DNA from: Pseudomonas antarctica
Lineage (GTDB): Bacteria; Pseudomonadota; Gammaproteobacteria; Pseudomonadales; Pseudomonadaceae
Length of the DNA stretch: 64,000 nucleotides
Direction: 5' to 3'
Assembly: GCF_001647715.1 (NCBI RefSeq)
Contig: NZ_CP015600.1
Location: forward strand, 5,022,001-5,086,000
Shown: positions 41,658 to 51,116 of the stretch, in pieces
Layout: each line of letters begins with the position of its first letter
Position numbering within the stretch: position 1 is the stretch's first letter
The notes under the pieces: generated by a model
Seen by the model: only the letters and a program-made list of their open reading frames with translations
The model's database searches: none
What the model was told of the DNA's origin: nothing
Position numbers and translations under genes: made by a program

Positions 41658-42323
41658 TCAGTCCAGCAGCGCCAGCGCCTGTGCGGTGACTTCCTGGATG
41701 CGTGCCCAGTCGCCGTTCTTGACCCATTCCGGGTCCAGCATCCAGCTACCGCCCACGCACATCACGTTTTTCAACGCCATGTAGTGTTTGATGTTGGCCG
41801 GACCCACGCCGCCGGTCGGGCAGAATTTCACTTCGCCGAACGGGCCGCCGAGGGCCTTGATGGCCGCCACGCCGCCGCTGACTTCAGCCGGGAACAGCTT
41901 GAAGCGGCGATAACCCAGGCCATAGCCTTCCATGATGCCTGAGGCATTGCTGATGCCTGGCAGCAACGGGATCGGGCTGTGCACGGAGGCTTCCAGCAGG
42001 TCGCGGGTAATGCCTGGGGTGACGATAAATTGCGAGCCGGCCACTTCCGCCGCTTCGAGCATATGACGATCGAGTACGGTGCCGGCACCGGTGCACAGTT
42101 CAGGGCGTTGCTCACGCAGTACCTGAATGGCCTTGAGGCCGAACTCGGAACGCAGGGTCACTTCCAATGCGGTCAAGCCACCGGCTGCCAGGGCATCGGC
42201 CAACGGCAGGATGTCCTGTTCGCGGGCGATGGTAATCACCGGCAGGATCCGCGCCTTGGCGCAGAGGCTGTCGATCAGGGCAACTTTATCCGCCATGGAC
42301 ACGGTCGATTGAGGGCTTTTCAT
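41658..42323 (-). CDS. eda: 2-keto-3-deoxy-6-phosphogluconate (KDPG) aldolase
   Basis: 221 aa. KDPG aldolase motifs: PVITIAREQDILPLADALAA, GGLTALEVTLRSEFGLKAIQ (catalytic Glu in EVTLR), GAGTVLDRHMLEAAEVAG, GYRRFKLFPAEVSGGVAAIK (Schiff-base Lys in KLFPAE) and FCPTGGVGPANIKHYMALKN. It splits KDPG to pyruvate and glyceraldehyde-3-phosphate, the last Entner-Doudoroff step. The start MKSPQSTVSMADKVALIDSL follows AAGGAT. It lies 17 bp after pgl, third gene in the zwf operon. Confidence 0.96.
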   Translation of the reverse strand: MKSPQSTVSMADKVALIDSLCAKARILPVITIAREQDILPLADALAAGGLTALEVTLRSEFGLKAIQVLREQRPELCTGAGTVLDRHMLEAAEVAGSQFIVTPGITRDLLEASVHSPIPLLPGISNASGIMEGYGLGYRRFKLFPAEVSGGVAAIKALGGPFGEVKFCPTGGVGPANIKHYMALKNVMCVGGSWMLDPEWVKNGDWARIQEVTAQALALLD

Positions 42324-42340
42324 AGCGGCTGATCCTTGGC

Positions 42341-43054
42341 TCATGGGCACCAGTAAATCTCTAAAGTAGGTTGCAAAAACGCGCGAATCGGCATGGCAGC
42401 AACGTCGTCACTGGCCAGCGCGGCGCTCAAGGTGGTCAATTTCGAGCTGCCGGAAATCGACAGCACGGTGTAGTGGGCCGTGGCCAGCAGTGCACGACTC
42501 ATGGTCAGGCGCTGGTGCGGCACGGTCGGGGCCAGCATCGGCCAGCAACGGCGGGTGCCATCAGCTTTCAATGCTTCGCTCAGGTTCGGGCTGTTGGGAA
42601 ACAGCGATGCGGTGTGGCCGTCATCGCCCATGCCCAGTACCAGCACATCAATGGCTTGCAGCTCGGCCAACTGGCGATCGGCCAGTTCGGCGGCGTCTTC
42701 CAGATTTGCGGCAACGTTGTACAGGCTGAGGAACGTGGCCTTGGCCGCCGGCCCTTGCAGCAGGTATTTCTTCAGCAGGCCGGCATTGCTGTCAGCATGC
42801 TCAACCGGCACCCAACGCTCATCGGCCAGGGTGATGGTGACGTTGGACCAGTCCAGGTCTTGCTTGGCCAGGTTCTGGAAAAACGCCACGGGGCTGCGAC
42901 CACCGGACACCACCAACGTGGCCGCGCCACGGGCGCTGATGGCCGTGCGCAATTGCCCAGCCACGTCATGGGCCAAGCCATCCGCCAGCAACGTCGGCGA
43001 GCGGTACTCATGGGCTGTTACACCCTGAGGCAGTTTCAATTCAGATATCGCCAT
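42341..43054 (-). CDS. pgl: 6-phosphogluconolactonase
   Basis: 237 aa. DevB/Pgl-type: [60 protein letters not shown] (the signature) and [20 protein letters not shown]. It hydrolyses 6-phosphogluconolactone made by Zwf. The start is taken at [20 protein letters not shown], overlapping the end of zwf by 14 bp, which indicates translational coupling. Cytosolic. Confidence 0.95.
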   Translation of the reverse strand: MAISELKLPQGVTAHEYRSPTLLADGLAHDVAGQLRTAISARGAATLVVSGGRSPVAFFQNLAKQDLDWSNVTITLADERWVPVEHADSNAGLLKKYLLQGPAAKATFLSLYNVAANLEDAAELADRQLAELQAIDVLVLGMGDDGHTASLFPNSPNLSEALKADGTRRCWPMLAPTVPHQRLTMSRALLATAHYTVLSISGSSKLTTLSAALASDDVAAMPIRAFLQPTLEIYWCP

Positions 43055-44507
43055 ACCAAGACCTCCCATCCCGCGTGATCAGTGCAATCGAGCTCATCGG
43101 CCCCCAGGACCCGGCCGCATACGGCTTGGGCGCATCACCGGATTTTTTCCACCCGGCGATCAACTGGTCACACCATTTCCACGCGGCTTCGATTTCATCT
43201 TTGCGAACAAACAGGTTCTGATTGCCGCGCATCACTTCCAGCAACAACCGCTCGTAGGCATCGGGGATCCGCGCGCTGCGATAGGTGTCGGAAAAATTCA
43301 GTTGCAGCGGGCCGCTGCGCAGTTGCATGCCCTTGTCCAGGCCCTGCTCCTTGGTCATCACACGCAAGGAAATACCTTCGTCCGGCTGCAGGCGAATGAT
43401 CAGTTTGTTGCTGATCTGCAGGCGCTGCTCGGGCGCGAAAATGTAGTGCGAGGGTTCTTTGAAGTGGATGACAATCTGCGACAGTTTTTGCGGCATGCGT
43501 TTGCCGGTGCGCAGGTAGAACGGCACCCCGGCCCAACGCCAGTTACGAATATCGGCACGCAGGGCGACGAACGTTTCGGTGTCGCTCTGGGTGTTGGAGT
43601 TTTCTTCTTCCAGGTAACCCGGCACCGGCTTGCCGGCGCTGTAGCCGGCGATGTATTGGCCGCGCACCACTTGAGTGGTCAAGCCTTCCGGACTGATCGG
43701 CGCCAGGGCCTTGAGTACCTTGACCTTCTCGTCACGGATGCTGTCGGCGGACAGGTCGGCCGGCGGGTCCATGGCAATCAGGCAGAGCAGTTGCAGCAAG
43801 TGGTTCTGGATCATGTCCCGCAGTTGGCCGGCCTTGTCGAAGTAACCCCAACGGCCTTCGATACCAACTTGCTCGGCCACGGTGATTTCCACGTGGGAGA
43901 TGTAGTTCTGGTTCCACTGGGTTTCGAACAGGCTGTTGGCGAAACGCAGGGCAATCAGGTTCTGGACGGTCTCTTTGCCCAGGTAGTGGTCGATGCGGTA
44001 CGTGCGGTTTTCCGGGAAAAACTGCGCCACGGCGTCGTTGACCTTGCGCGAGGATTCCAGGTCCGAACCGATGGGTTTTTCCAGCACGACTCGGGTGTTT
44101 TCCGCCAGGCCGACCTTGGCCAGGTTTTCGCAGATGGCGCCATACACCGCCGCAGGCGTGGCGAAATAGGCGATCAGACGTTGTTCGGCACCGACTTTTG
44201 CGGCCAGGATGACGTAGTCATCGGCGTTCATGAAATCGACGTGCACGTAGGCCAGGCGTGCGAGGAAGCGCGCTGCCACGGCTTCATCCAGTTCATTGCC
44301 GACGTATTTACGCAGTTCTTTTTCGATATGGGCCAGGTGCTCTTGCTCGGACCCGGCTTCACGGGCCAATGCCAGGATGCGCGTGTCGTCGTGCAGGAGC
44401 CCGGCGCCATCGAGTTGATAGAGTGCAGGAAATAACTTGCGCAGCGCCAGATCACCCAAGGCGCCAAACAGGGCAAAGGTGCAGGGTTCTACGGTTATCA
44501 AAGGCAT
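43041..44507 (-). CDS. zwf: Glucose-6-phosphate 1-dehydrogenase
   Basis: 488 aa. NADP-binding [20 protein letters not shown] at about 11-30, substrate site [20 protein letters not shown] (catalytic His/Lys block), [17 protein letters not shown], and C-terminal [15 protein letters not shown] and [11 protein letters not shown]. It oxidises glucose-6-phosphate to 6-phosphogluconolactone. It is first gene of zwf-pgl-eda, divergent from hexR; a HexR-type site lies between the two. Note GALGDL rather than the more usual GASGDL in the nucleotide loop. Confidence 0.97.
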   Translation of the reverse strand: MPLITVEPCTFALFGALGDLALRKLFPALYQLDGAGLLHDDTRILALAREAGSEQEHLAHIEKELRKYVGNELDEAVAARFLARLAYVHVDFMNADDYVILAAKVGAEQRLIAYFATPAAVYGAICENLAKVGLAENTRVVLEKPIGSDLESSRKVNDAVAQFFPENRTYRIDHYLGKETVQNLIALRFANSLFETQWNQNYISHVEITVAEQVGIEGRWGYFDKAGQLRDMIQNHLLQLLCLIAMDPPADLSADSIRDEKVKVLKALAPISPEGLTTQVVRGQYIAGYSAGKPVPGYLEEENSNTQSDTETFVALRADIRNWRWAGVPFYLRTGKRMPQKLSQIVIHFKEPSHYIFAPEQRLQISNKLIIRLQPDEGISLRVMTKEQGLDKGMQLRSGPLQLNFSDTYRSARIPDAYERLLLEVMRGNQNLFVRKDEIEAAWKWCDQLIAGWKKSGDAPKPYAAGSWGPMSSIALITRDGRSWYGDI

Positions 44508-44572
44508 GATGTTTGTTCTTTTATCAAGTTAAGCTACAAATACCTTTTTTCAAGGCATCACTCAAGGAAAAA

Positions 44573-44591
44573 TGTAGTAATAACCACAACA
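44573..44591. promoter_or_regulatory. Candidate HexR operator between zwf and hexR
   Basis: TGTAGTAATAACCACAACA is an imperfect dyad of the TGTARTNNNNNNNACAAC/TTGT-N7/8-ACAA type that I recall for HexR. It lies 65 bp upstream of the zwf start, within the 210-bp divergent promoter region. Confidence 0.6.
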
Positions 44592-44717
44592 TTTTCCCAA
44601 AATACGCATTCCGAGTGGTGGTGTTCAGCTACCCTCAGTAGGATAGGCCACCGCAAAGGGCCACTCGTCGATGGGTTACCGCCCTTTATTTGCATCGTCG
44701 CCCGAAGGAAAGACTGA

Positions 44718-45587
44718 ATGGACCGCGTGCGAAATCTTCTGGAACAAATCCGGAACCGCCTCGAAGAATTGAACAAGGCTGAGAAAAAAGTCGCCGAGGT
44801 CATCCTGCTCAACCCGCAGCAGGCGACCCGCTTCTCTATCGCAGCCCTCGCCCAAGCCGCCTCGGTCAGTGAACCGACGGTCAACCGTTTCTGCCGTTCG
44901 TTCGGTGTCAGCGGTTACCCTGAACTTAAATTGCAGCTGGCGCAAAGTTTGGCCAGCGGTGCGGCGTATGTCAGCCGCGCCGTGGAAGCCGATGATAACC
45001 CTGAGGCCTACACGCAGAAGATCTTTGGCAGCGCCATTGCCTCGCTGGACAGCGCCTGTCAGGCCCTGGACCCGGCCCTGATCAGCAAGGCCGTGGACCT
45101 GTTGATTCAGGCGCGGCAGATCCACTTCTTCGGCCTGGGCGCGTCGGCGCCGGTCGCCATGGATGCGCTGCACAAGTTTTTCCGCTTCAATCTGTCCGTC
45201 ACCGCCCATGCCGACGTACTGATGCAACGCATGATCGCGTCGGTGGCGCATACCGGCGAGCTGTTCGTGATTATTTCCTACACCGGGCGTACCCGTGAGC
45301 TGGTGGAAGTGGCGCGTATCGCACGGGAAAACGGCGCCTCGGTGCTGGGCGTCACCGCCGAAAACTCGCCGCTGGCCAAGGCCAGCACGGTGAGCCTGAA
45401 CATTCCGCTGCCGGAAGACACCGACATCTATATGCCGATGACCTCGCGGATCATTCAGTTGACGGTGCTGGATGTGCTGGCAACGGGCATGACCTTGCGC
45501 CGTGGCGTGGATTTCCAGCCGCACTTGCGCAAGATTAAAGAGAGCTTGAATGACAGCCGGTATCCGGTGGGGGATGAGTTCAACTAG
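44718..45587 (+). CDS. hexR: HexR, RpiR-family repressor of glucose metabolism
   Basis: 289 aa. N-terminal RpiR HTH (about 1-77: [56 protein letters not shown]) and a SIS sugar-phosphate domain (about 120-260: [53 protein letters not shown]). In Pseudomonas HexR represses zwf, edd and gap-1 and is released by KDPG, the product of the Entner-Doudoroff dehydratase. It is divergent from zwf, the conserved order. Length is typical. Confidence 0.96.
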   Translation: MDRVRNLLEQIRNRLEELNKAEKKVAEVILLNPQQATRFSIAALAQAASVSEPTVNRFCRSFGVSGYPELKLQLAQSLASGAAYVSRAVEADDNPEAYTQKIFGSAIASLDSACQALDPALISKAVDLLIQARQIHFFGLGASAPVAMDALHKFFRFNLSVTAHADVLMQRMIASVAHTGELFVIISYTGRTRELVEVARIARENGASVLGVTAENSPLAKASTVSLNIPLPEDTDIYMPMTSRIIQLTVLDVLATGMTLRRGVDFQPHLRKIKESLNDSRYPVGDEFN

Positions 45588-45614
45588 CAGGAATCTCTAC
45601 CAACAGTACCGACC

Positions 45615-45712
45615 CTTTCGCGAGCAAGCCCGCTCCCACATTCGACCGTATTCCAAAGTGGGACCCGGTCAAAATGTGGGAGCGGGCTTGCCCGCGATGG
45701 CGCCATCAGCAA
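45615..45712. repeat. Two REP arms facing away from each other
   Basis: CGCGAGCAAGCCCGCTCCCA at 45619-45638 and TGTGGGAGCGGGCTTGCCCG at 45675-45694: order is right arm then left arm, the reverse of all other REPINs in the window, with 36 bp between. It may be two single REPs or the ends of two broken REPINs. Confidence 0.85.
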
Positions 45713-45717
45713 CACCG

Positions 45718-46563
45718 CTAAACACCCGCCCTCGCCTGCAGACTCAAGTGCGCCCTCTCCCCCGGCGCCAAGCTCGCCCCGGCCATCGCCGACTCCACAC
45801 ACACGAACCCCGACGCCTCGTTAAAGCTCACACCCAGTAACGGCCGGCTGCCGGGGTGCCAGACCACGGTGTCGGCGCTGTCGCCGGTGTCGATGCACAA
45901 TTCGCGCTGCCAGGCATGGTCCTTGAGGTGCAGCTCACCCTCGTGCTGGAACACCCGCTGGCACCCGCCGTCCACCCGTAACTCGCCGTCCTGCTGGCAC
46001 ACCTGGCGATTGAGCTGATCATAACCTTGCGCCCCGTCGAGCCCAGACAGCGCTACCTCACCGACGTTGCCGATACGCCAATAGGCGTGCAACGCATGGC
46101 TCAACTGGCACGGCAACTCGTCCTGGTGCTCGGTGCACAGGCGCAATTCCAGGGTGTCGCCCAAGTGCGCGTGCAGGTCGACCTGCCAGTCGCACAATTG
46201 CAATTGCCAGTGCAGGCGCACGCCATCGTCGTCGGTGCTGCTGTCGAGCAGTTTCCAGTCGATCAGCCGCGCCCAACCATGGGACGGCCACGCGTTTTCG
46301 CTCGGATGGCGCCCATACCACGGCCAGCAGACCGGCACGCCACCACGGATGGCGCCGACTTGCGGCCACTTGGCCGCACACCACAGCCAGGGTTTCTGGC
46401 CGCGTGGCTGAAAGTGCAGCAATTGCGCGCCCTGACGGCTGAACACCGCCTGGCACAGCGGATGGTCGATCACCAACACATCGCGCATCTGAAAGCGCTC
46501 CCAGGCAAACACAGGGCGTTCACGCAGGGATTTGAAAAAGCGTTGCAGCGGATGCTCATGCAT
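45718..46563 (-). CDS. D-hexose-6-phosphate mutarotase (aldose 1-epimerase family, YeaD-like)
   Basis: 281 aa. Galactose-mutarotase-like fold with HPLCQAVFSRQGAQLLHFQP, IRGGVPVCWPWYGRHPSENA (the YeaD hallmark close to GGIPxCWPWFG), SHGWARLIDWKLLDS, LSHALHAYWRIGNVGEVAL and VVWHPGSRPLLGVSF. It would equilibrate anomers of glucose-6-phosphate for Zwf. It lies between oprB and hexR, as in other pseudomonads (PA3185 by order). Cytosolic, no signal peptide. Confidence 0.9.
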   Translation of the reverse strand: MHEHPLQRFFKSLRERPVFAWERFQMRDVLVIDHPLCQAVFSRQGAQLLHFQPRGQKPWLWCAAKWPQVGAIRGGVPVCWPWYGRHPSENAWPSHGWARLIDWKLLDSSTDDDGVRLHWQLQLCDWQVDLHAHLGDTLELRLCTEHQDELPCQLSHALHAYWRIGNVGEVALSGLDGAQGYDQLNRQVCQQDGELRVDGGCQRVFQHEGELHLKDHAWQRELCIDTGDSADTVVWHPGSRPLLGVSFNEASGFVCVESAMAGASLAPGERAHLSLQARAGV

Positions 46564-46598
46564 GTGCCACGGTCCTGAATAACTTCACAGTGCTGCCC

Positions 46599-46628
46599 AA
46601 AAAAAAGCGGATAGCCATGGCTACCCGC
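46599..46628 (-). terminator. Rho-independent terminator of oprB / gts operon
   Basis: AAAAAAAA-GCGG-a-TAGCC-AT-GGCTA-c-CCGC on the plus strand: 10-bp stem with one A-C mismatch, U-run on the minus strand, 38 bp after the oprB stop. Confidence 0.85.
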
Positions 46629-46666
46629 AAAATGCGCACAGAGAGAAGGAGCTTATCGCAACAGCG

Positions 46667-48019
46667 TTAGAACGTAGACTGAATCTTCAGGCCGGCTACC
46701 AACGCGTTGTCGACTTGATCAATGCCGCCTGGATGGACGACGTATTGCAAGTTAGGACGCACGGTCAGCCAATTGGTAACGTGAACGCCGTAGTTGAGTT
46801 CGACGTTGTATTCAGTGTTGCGCAGCGGTGCGTAACCCAATTGGTCGTAATCGGTGAAACCGCCAGCTGTGTTGAGCAGTTCAGAGTTTTTCTTCACGTC
46901 ATTGTTGGCGTGGATGCGTGCAACACCGATACCGATGTCATCTTTGGTGCGCGCGTCGAACGGCCCTTTGTACACAAGCATCAGCGACTGATAGTTGTCG
47001 ACAACGTTGGTGTCCTTGTCGTGGAACGTGACGTTGGCTGCGATATTCAGGCCGCGGGAAGCATCACCGTTATGCGTAGTGAGTTGCTGTTGCACAACAC
47101 CCCAATAACCGGTTTTGCTGCTGCGAGTACGGTAAGGCAAGCCGGTAGTGGCAGCATCGTTGCCATTAATGTCTTCACGGACGTCGCTGGCATCCGCCGC
47201 GCTCTTGTAGAAGCCCACACGGTATTCGCCCGGGAGGCCATTGACCTTCGGCGACCAGACCAATTCCACCGGAATCACCGTGCCCTTGGTGCCGCTGCCG
47301 CTGAGCTTGAAGCCATTGCCGTGCTCAAGCTGCGACGGGTTCTGGTTGTACGCACCGATTTGCGCATACAGCTCAGGCGTGATGTTGTACTTCACGCGGA
47401 TAGCGGCCTGGGCAACCGGCCAGTTGTACCAGGTGTTTACATAGTTACCCACCTGCGAGCCACAGAACGACAGGTTCTGGAAGTCGCATGGGAAGGTGTT
47501 GAAGTCTTCGCCTTCACCGAAGTAACCGAGTTTCACGTCCAGCTTGTTATCGAACATCTGGTGCTGAATCCAGAACTGGGTCAGACGCACCATGTGGCCA
47601 CGACCGTACACTTCCTGAGACGAACTCAAGGTGCCGGAATCTGGGCGCGGATCGCCAATACGGTCATTGGAGATGTTCTGGCCGTTACGGTTGGTCAACT
47701 GGATCTTGGCCTGGGTGTTATCCCAGCCCCACAGTTTTTGCAGGTCCAGTGCTACGCCCAGACCAAACTGGTCAGCGTAACGGGCAGTCTTATCGTTGTT
47801 GTAGCCACCGCTCAGGTTGGCGCCAACTTCCCCTACGTAGTCAGCCTTGATGTCGATACCTTGCTCGATCAGCTTGGTACGCTCGCCACCCCAATCACCG
47901 GTCATCCATTTGGAGTCGGCGCTGAATGCATCGGCCGCCATCGCATTGGCGGACAATACCAGGGCTGCTGCTGCTGACAGTTGGCAGATCAGCCGAGTGT
48001 TGTTGTGTTGCTTTTTCAT
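46667..48019 (-). CDS. oprB: Carbohydrate-selective outer-membrane porin OprB
   Basis: 450 aa. Signal peptide MKKQHNNTRLICQLSAAAAL with ANAMAADAF at the cleavage region. Mature start DSKWMTGDWGGERTKLIEQG is the OprB family opening, with alternating beta-barrel strands, GYFGEGEDFNTFPCDFQNLS (a conserved loop with paired Cys) and a C-terminal Phe (KIQSTF), the outer-membrane insertion signal. It admits glucose and other sugars to the periplasm for GtsA. It lies 86 bp after gtsD and probably belongs to its operon. Confidence 0.95.
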   Translation of the reverse strand: MKKQHNNTRLICQLSAAAALVLSANAMAADAFSADSKWMTGDWGGERTKLIEQGIDIKADYVGEVGANLSGGYNNDKTARYADQFGLGVALDLQKLWGWDNTQAKIQLTNRNGQNISNDRIGDPRPDSGTLSSSQEVYGRGHMVRLTQFWIQHQMFDNKLDVKLGYFGEGEDFNTFPCDFQNLSFCGSQVGNYVNTWYNWPVAQAAIRVKYNITPELYAQIGAYNQNPSQLEHGNGFKLSGSGTKGTVIPVELVWSPKVNGLPGEYRVGFYKSAADASDVREDINGNDAATTGLPYRTRSSKTGYWGVVQQQLTTHNGDASRGLNIAANVTFHDKDTNVVDNYQSLMLVYKGPFDARTKDDIGIGVARIHANNDVKKNSELLNTAGGFTDYDQLGYAPLRNTEYNVELNYGVHVTNWLTVRPNLQYVVHPGGIDQVDNALVAGLKIQSTF

Positions 48020-48105
48020 CCCTACATCCTCGTCTTTATTGTTATTTAACTGTTTTTATCTAACGCGGGTTACTTTTTTTTAACCAAAACAACAAGTTAT
48101 CTGCT

Positions 48106-49266
48106 TCAGCGGCCTTTGAATTGGGCCACGTTGTCGGCATGCCCGTGTGCAGGCAATGAGGCAGCAGTGCCCAAGCGTTCGCCGGTTTTGGCGTCGAACA
48201 GCAATACCTTGGCCGGGTCGAATTGCAGGGTCAGGGTCTCACCGACCTGCGGTGCAACGTCCGGCGCGAGACGGCAGCAGACCTTGGTGTCGTTGAGTTG
48301 CACGAACACCAACGTGTCAGGACCGGTCGGCTCAGTGACCTGGACTTCGGCACGAATGCTCGACGAACCATTCGCTTCGCCCGTGGCCAGCACTATTTGC
48401 TCCGGGCGCAGCCCCAGGATCACATCGCGATCTTCAAGGCCGGCGTCATTCATACCCAGCGGCAGCTCGCAACGGGCCTGGCCACTGTCGAGCAGCGCCA
48501 CCAATTTGCCATCCTTGCGCTGCAGGCGCAGCGGAATGAAGTTCATCGGTGGTGAACCGATAAAGCTTGCCACAAAAAGGTTGGCCGGGTCGTTATAGAT
48601 CTCTTTCGGCGTACCGAATTGCTGGATGATGCCGTCCTTCATCACCGCCACTTTGTCGCCCAGGGTCATCGCTTCGATCTGGTCGTGCGTGACGTAGACG
48701 GTGGTGGTTTTGAGGCGCTGGTGCATCAGTTTCATTTCGGTACGCATCTCGACCCGCAGCTTGGCGTCGAGGTTGGACAGCGGTTCGTCGAACAGGTAGA
48801 TCTTCGGCCGACGCGCCAGGGCACGGCCCATTGCCACACGCTGTTGCTGGCCACCGGACAGCTGGCCTGGCTTGCGATTAAGCAAGTGTTCGATCTGCAG
48901 CAACTTGGCCACGCGCGCCACTTCGGCGTCGATGTCCGCCTGAGGCATCTTGCGGATTTTGAGGCCGAACTCGATGTTCTCGCGCACGCTCATGGTCGGG
49001 TACAGCGCGTAGGACTGGAACACCATGGCGATGTCACGGTCCTTGGGGCTCATGCCGCTCACATCCTGATCACCGATCATGATGGCGCCGCCGGTAATGG
49101 TTTCCAGACCGGCGATGCAGTTCATCAGTGTGGATTTACCACACCCCGAAGGGCCGACCAGAATCAGGAATTCGCCTTCCTTGATCGACAGTTCGATGTT
49201 CTTCAAGGTGTCGGGCAGGCCGGCGCCATAGGTCTTGTTTACATTGCGAAGTTCAAGCGTAGCCAT
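48106..49266 (-). CDS. gtsD: Glucose/mannose ABC transporter ATP-binding subunit GtsD (MalK/UgpC type)
   Basis: 386 aa. Walker [19 protein letters not shown] (about 37-54), Q-loop [16 protein letters not shown], signature [20 protein letters not shown], Walker [17 protein letters not shown] and His switch [14 protein letters not shown]. The C-terminal OB/TOBE domain (about 240-370: [32 protein letters not shown]) is typical of sugar CUT1 ATPases and may take part in regulation. It energises GtsBC. It lies 2 bp after gtsC in the operon. Confidence 0.95.
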   Translation of the reverse strand: MATLELRNVNKTYGAGLPDTLKNIELSIKEGEFLILVGPSGCGKSTLMNCIAGLETITGGAIMIGDQDVSGMSPKDRDIAMVFQSYALYPTMSVRENIEFGLKIRKMPQADIDAEVARVAKLLQIEHLLNRKPGQLSGGQQQRVAMGRALARRPKIYLFDEPLSNLDAKLRVEMRTEMKLMHQRLKTTTVYVTHDQIEAMTLGDKVAVMKDGIIQQFGTPKEIYNDPANLFVASFIGSPPMNFIPLRLQRKDGKLVALLDSGQARCELPLGMNDAGLEDRDVILGLRPEQIVLATGEANGSSSIRAEVQVTEPTGPDTLVFVQLNDTKVCCRLAPDVAPQVGETLTLQFDPAKVLLFDAKTGERLGTAASLPAHGHADNVAQFKGR

Positions 49267-49268
49267 GA

Positions 49269-50114
49269 TTACCCCTTGACCGCGCCGGCCGTAAGGCCGC
49301 GCACGAAATACTTGCCTGCGATCACATAGACCAGCAGGGTCGGCAGCCCGGCGATCATCGCCGCCGCCATATCCACGTTATATTCCTTGGCACCGGTGCT
49401 GGTGTTGACCAGGTTGTTCAGCGCCACCGTGATGGGCTGCGAGTCGCCGCTGGAGAACACCACACCGAACAGGAAGTCGTTCCAGATCTGGGTGAACTGC
49501 CAGATCAGGCAGACCATGATGATCGGCGTCGACATCGGCAGAATGATCAGCCGGAAGATGGTGAAGAAACCTGCACCGTCCAGTCGTGCCGCCTTGATCA
49601 GCGCATCTGGAATGCTGACGTAGTAGTTACGGAAGAACAGTGTGGTAAATGCCAGCCCGTAGACCACGTGCACAAACACCAGGCCCGTGGTGGTGCTGGC
49701 CAGGCCCATCTTGCCGAGGGTGAACGACGCTGGCAGCAGCACGGTCTGGAACGGCAGGAAGCAGCCGAACAGCAGCAGGCCGAAGAACAGCTGCGAGCCT
49801 TTGAAGCGCCAGAACGACAACACGTAGCCGTTCAACGCACCGATGGCGGTGGAGATCAGTACGGCCGGAACGGTGATCTTGATCGAGTTCCAGAAGTAGC
49901 CGTCTACCGTGGCCCAGGCCTTGACCCAGCCAATGCCGGTGACCACGGTCGGCCAGCTCAGCAGGTTGCCGGTGCTGATGTCTTCCGGGGTCTTGAAGCT
50001 GGTCAGCAGCATCACCACCAGCGGTACCAGGTAAAGCAGCACAGCGATGATCAGCACCGCGTAAATCGCGATGCGGCTCAGGCTGATGGACGGTTTGGAG
50101 GCGAGACTAGTCAT
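49269..50114 (-). CDS. gtsC: Sugar ABC transporter permease GtsC
   Basis: 281 aa with six membrane helices. The cytoplasmic EAA-like loop is IPDALIKAARLDGAGFFTIF, then RLIILPMSTPIIM; the N-terminal YAVLIIAVLLYLVPLVVMLL and TSFKTPEDISTG are typical of CUT1 MalG-type permeases. It overlaps gtsB by 8 bp, indicating coupling. It pairs with GtsB as the membrane channel for glucose. Confidence 0.94.
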   Translation of the reverse strand: MTSLASKPSISLSRIAIYAVLIIAVLLYLVPLVVMLLTSFKTPEDISTGNLLSWPTVVTGIGWVKAWATVDGYFWNSIKITVPAVLISTAIGALNGYVLSFWRFKGSQLFFGLLLFGCFLPFQTVLLPASFTLGKMGLASTTTGLVFVHVVYGLAFTTLFFRNYYVSIPDALIKAARLDGAGFFTIFRLIILPMSTPIIMVCLIWQFTQIWNDFLFGVVFSSGDSQPITVALNNLVNTSTGAKEYNVDMAAAMIAGLPTLLVYVIAGKYFVRGLTAGAVKG

Positions 50115-51015
50115 TACGCTTGGTCCTCAGCTCGGAGTACAGGTAAGGCACGATGATCGCGAGGATCGCGCCGAGCATCAGGATTGCACTGGCCGAGCCC
50201 ATGCCCATCTGGCCACGACTGAAGGTGAACGAGTACATGAACATGGCAGGCAGGTCGGACGAGTAGCCCGGGCCACCGGCCGTCATTGCGGCGACCAGGT
50301 CAAAGCTCTTGATCGCAATGTGCGCCAGGATCATCACCGCACTGAAGAACACCGGACGCAGGCTTGGCAGCACCACGCTCCAGTAGATGCGCGGCAGGCT
50401 GGCGCCGTCGATCTGGGCGGCACGGATGATCGACTGATCAACGCCGCGCAGGCCGGCGAGAAACATCGCCATGATGAACCCGGAGGCTTGCCATACAGCA
50501 GCAATCACCAGGCAGTAGACGACGCGATCGGGGTCGATCAGCCAGTCCAGGCGGAAGCCTTCCCAGCCCCAGTCACGCAGGAGTTTGTCCAGGCCCATGC
50601 CCGGGTTGAGCAGCCATTTCCAGGCCGTACCGGTCACGATCATCGAGAGCGCCATCGGGTACAGGTAAATGGTGCGGATAAAGCCTTCGCGACGGATTTT
50701 CTGGTCGAGAAAGATCGCCAGCGTCACGCCAATCACCAGGGTGATGCCGATAAACATGCCGCCAAAAACAGCCAGGTTCTTGCTCGCTACCCACCAGCGG
50801 TCGTTGTCGAACAACCGCGCGTATTGCGCAAGGCCTGCCCATTTGTAGCTTGGCAGGAACGTGGACGTGGTGAACGACAGAACGAACGTCCACAGGATGT
50901 AGCCGTAGAAGCCCACCAGAACGATGAACATGCTGGGCGCCAGCACCAGTTTAGGGAGCCAGCGCTGCAGTGCATCGAACGGCGAGGCCTTGCTGAACAC
51001 AGCAACAGAACTCAT
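50107..51015 (-). CDS. gtsB: Sugar ABC transporter permease GtsB
   Basis: 302 aa from the ATG at MSSVAVFSKASPFDALQRWL; a TTG 4 codons upstream is an alternative. Six helices of MalF type: MFIVLVGFYGYILWTFVLSF; SIIRAAQIDGASLPRIYWSV and VLPSLRPVFFSAVMILAHIA hold the EAA loop. It forms the heterodimeric channel with GtsC. It is separated from gtsA by a 101-bp spacer that contains a hairpin repeat. Confidence 0.94.
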   Translation of the reverse strand: MSSVAVFSKASPFDALQRWLPKLVLAPSMFIVLVGFYGYILWTFVLSFTTSTFLPSYKWAGLAQYARLFDNDRWWVASKNLAVFGGMFIGITLVIGVTLAIFLDQKIRREGFIRTIYLYPMALSMIVTGTAWKWLLNPGMGLDKLLRDWGWEGFRLDWLIDPDRVVYCLVIAAVWQASGFIMAMFLAGLRGVDQSIIRAAQIDGASLPRIYWSVVLPSLRPVFFSAVMILAHIAIKSFDLVAAMTAGGPGYSSDLPAMFMYSFTFSRGQMGMGSASAILMLGAILAIIVPYLYSELRTKRND

Positions 51016-51035
51016 GGGAAAATCCAATAGAAGAA

Positions 51036-51116
51036 TAAAGGCCGCTGCAAGTTACAAGCTACAAGCGGCAAGACAGGCAGCACGCCACTTGCAGCTGTTA
51101 ACTTGCAGCTTGTAGC
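51036..51116. repeat. Hairpin repeat with CAAGCT-phased arms between gtsA and gtsB
   Basis: Left arm GCTGCAAGTTACAAGCTACA and right arm CTTGCAGCTTGTAGCTTA with intervening CTTGCAGCTGTTAACTTG: long imperfect inverted repeat. It is the same type as the element at 55848, and unlike the REP family. Its place inside the operon suggests it can shape mRNA processing or stability. Confidence 0.65.
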
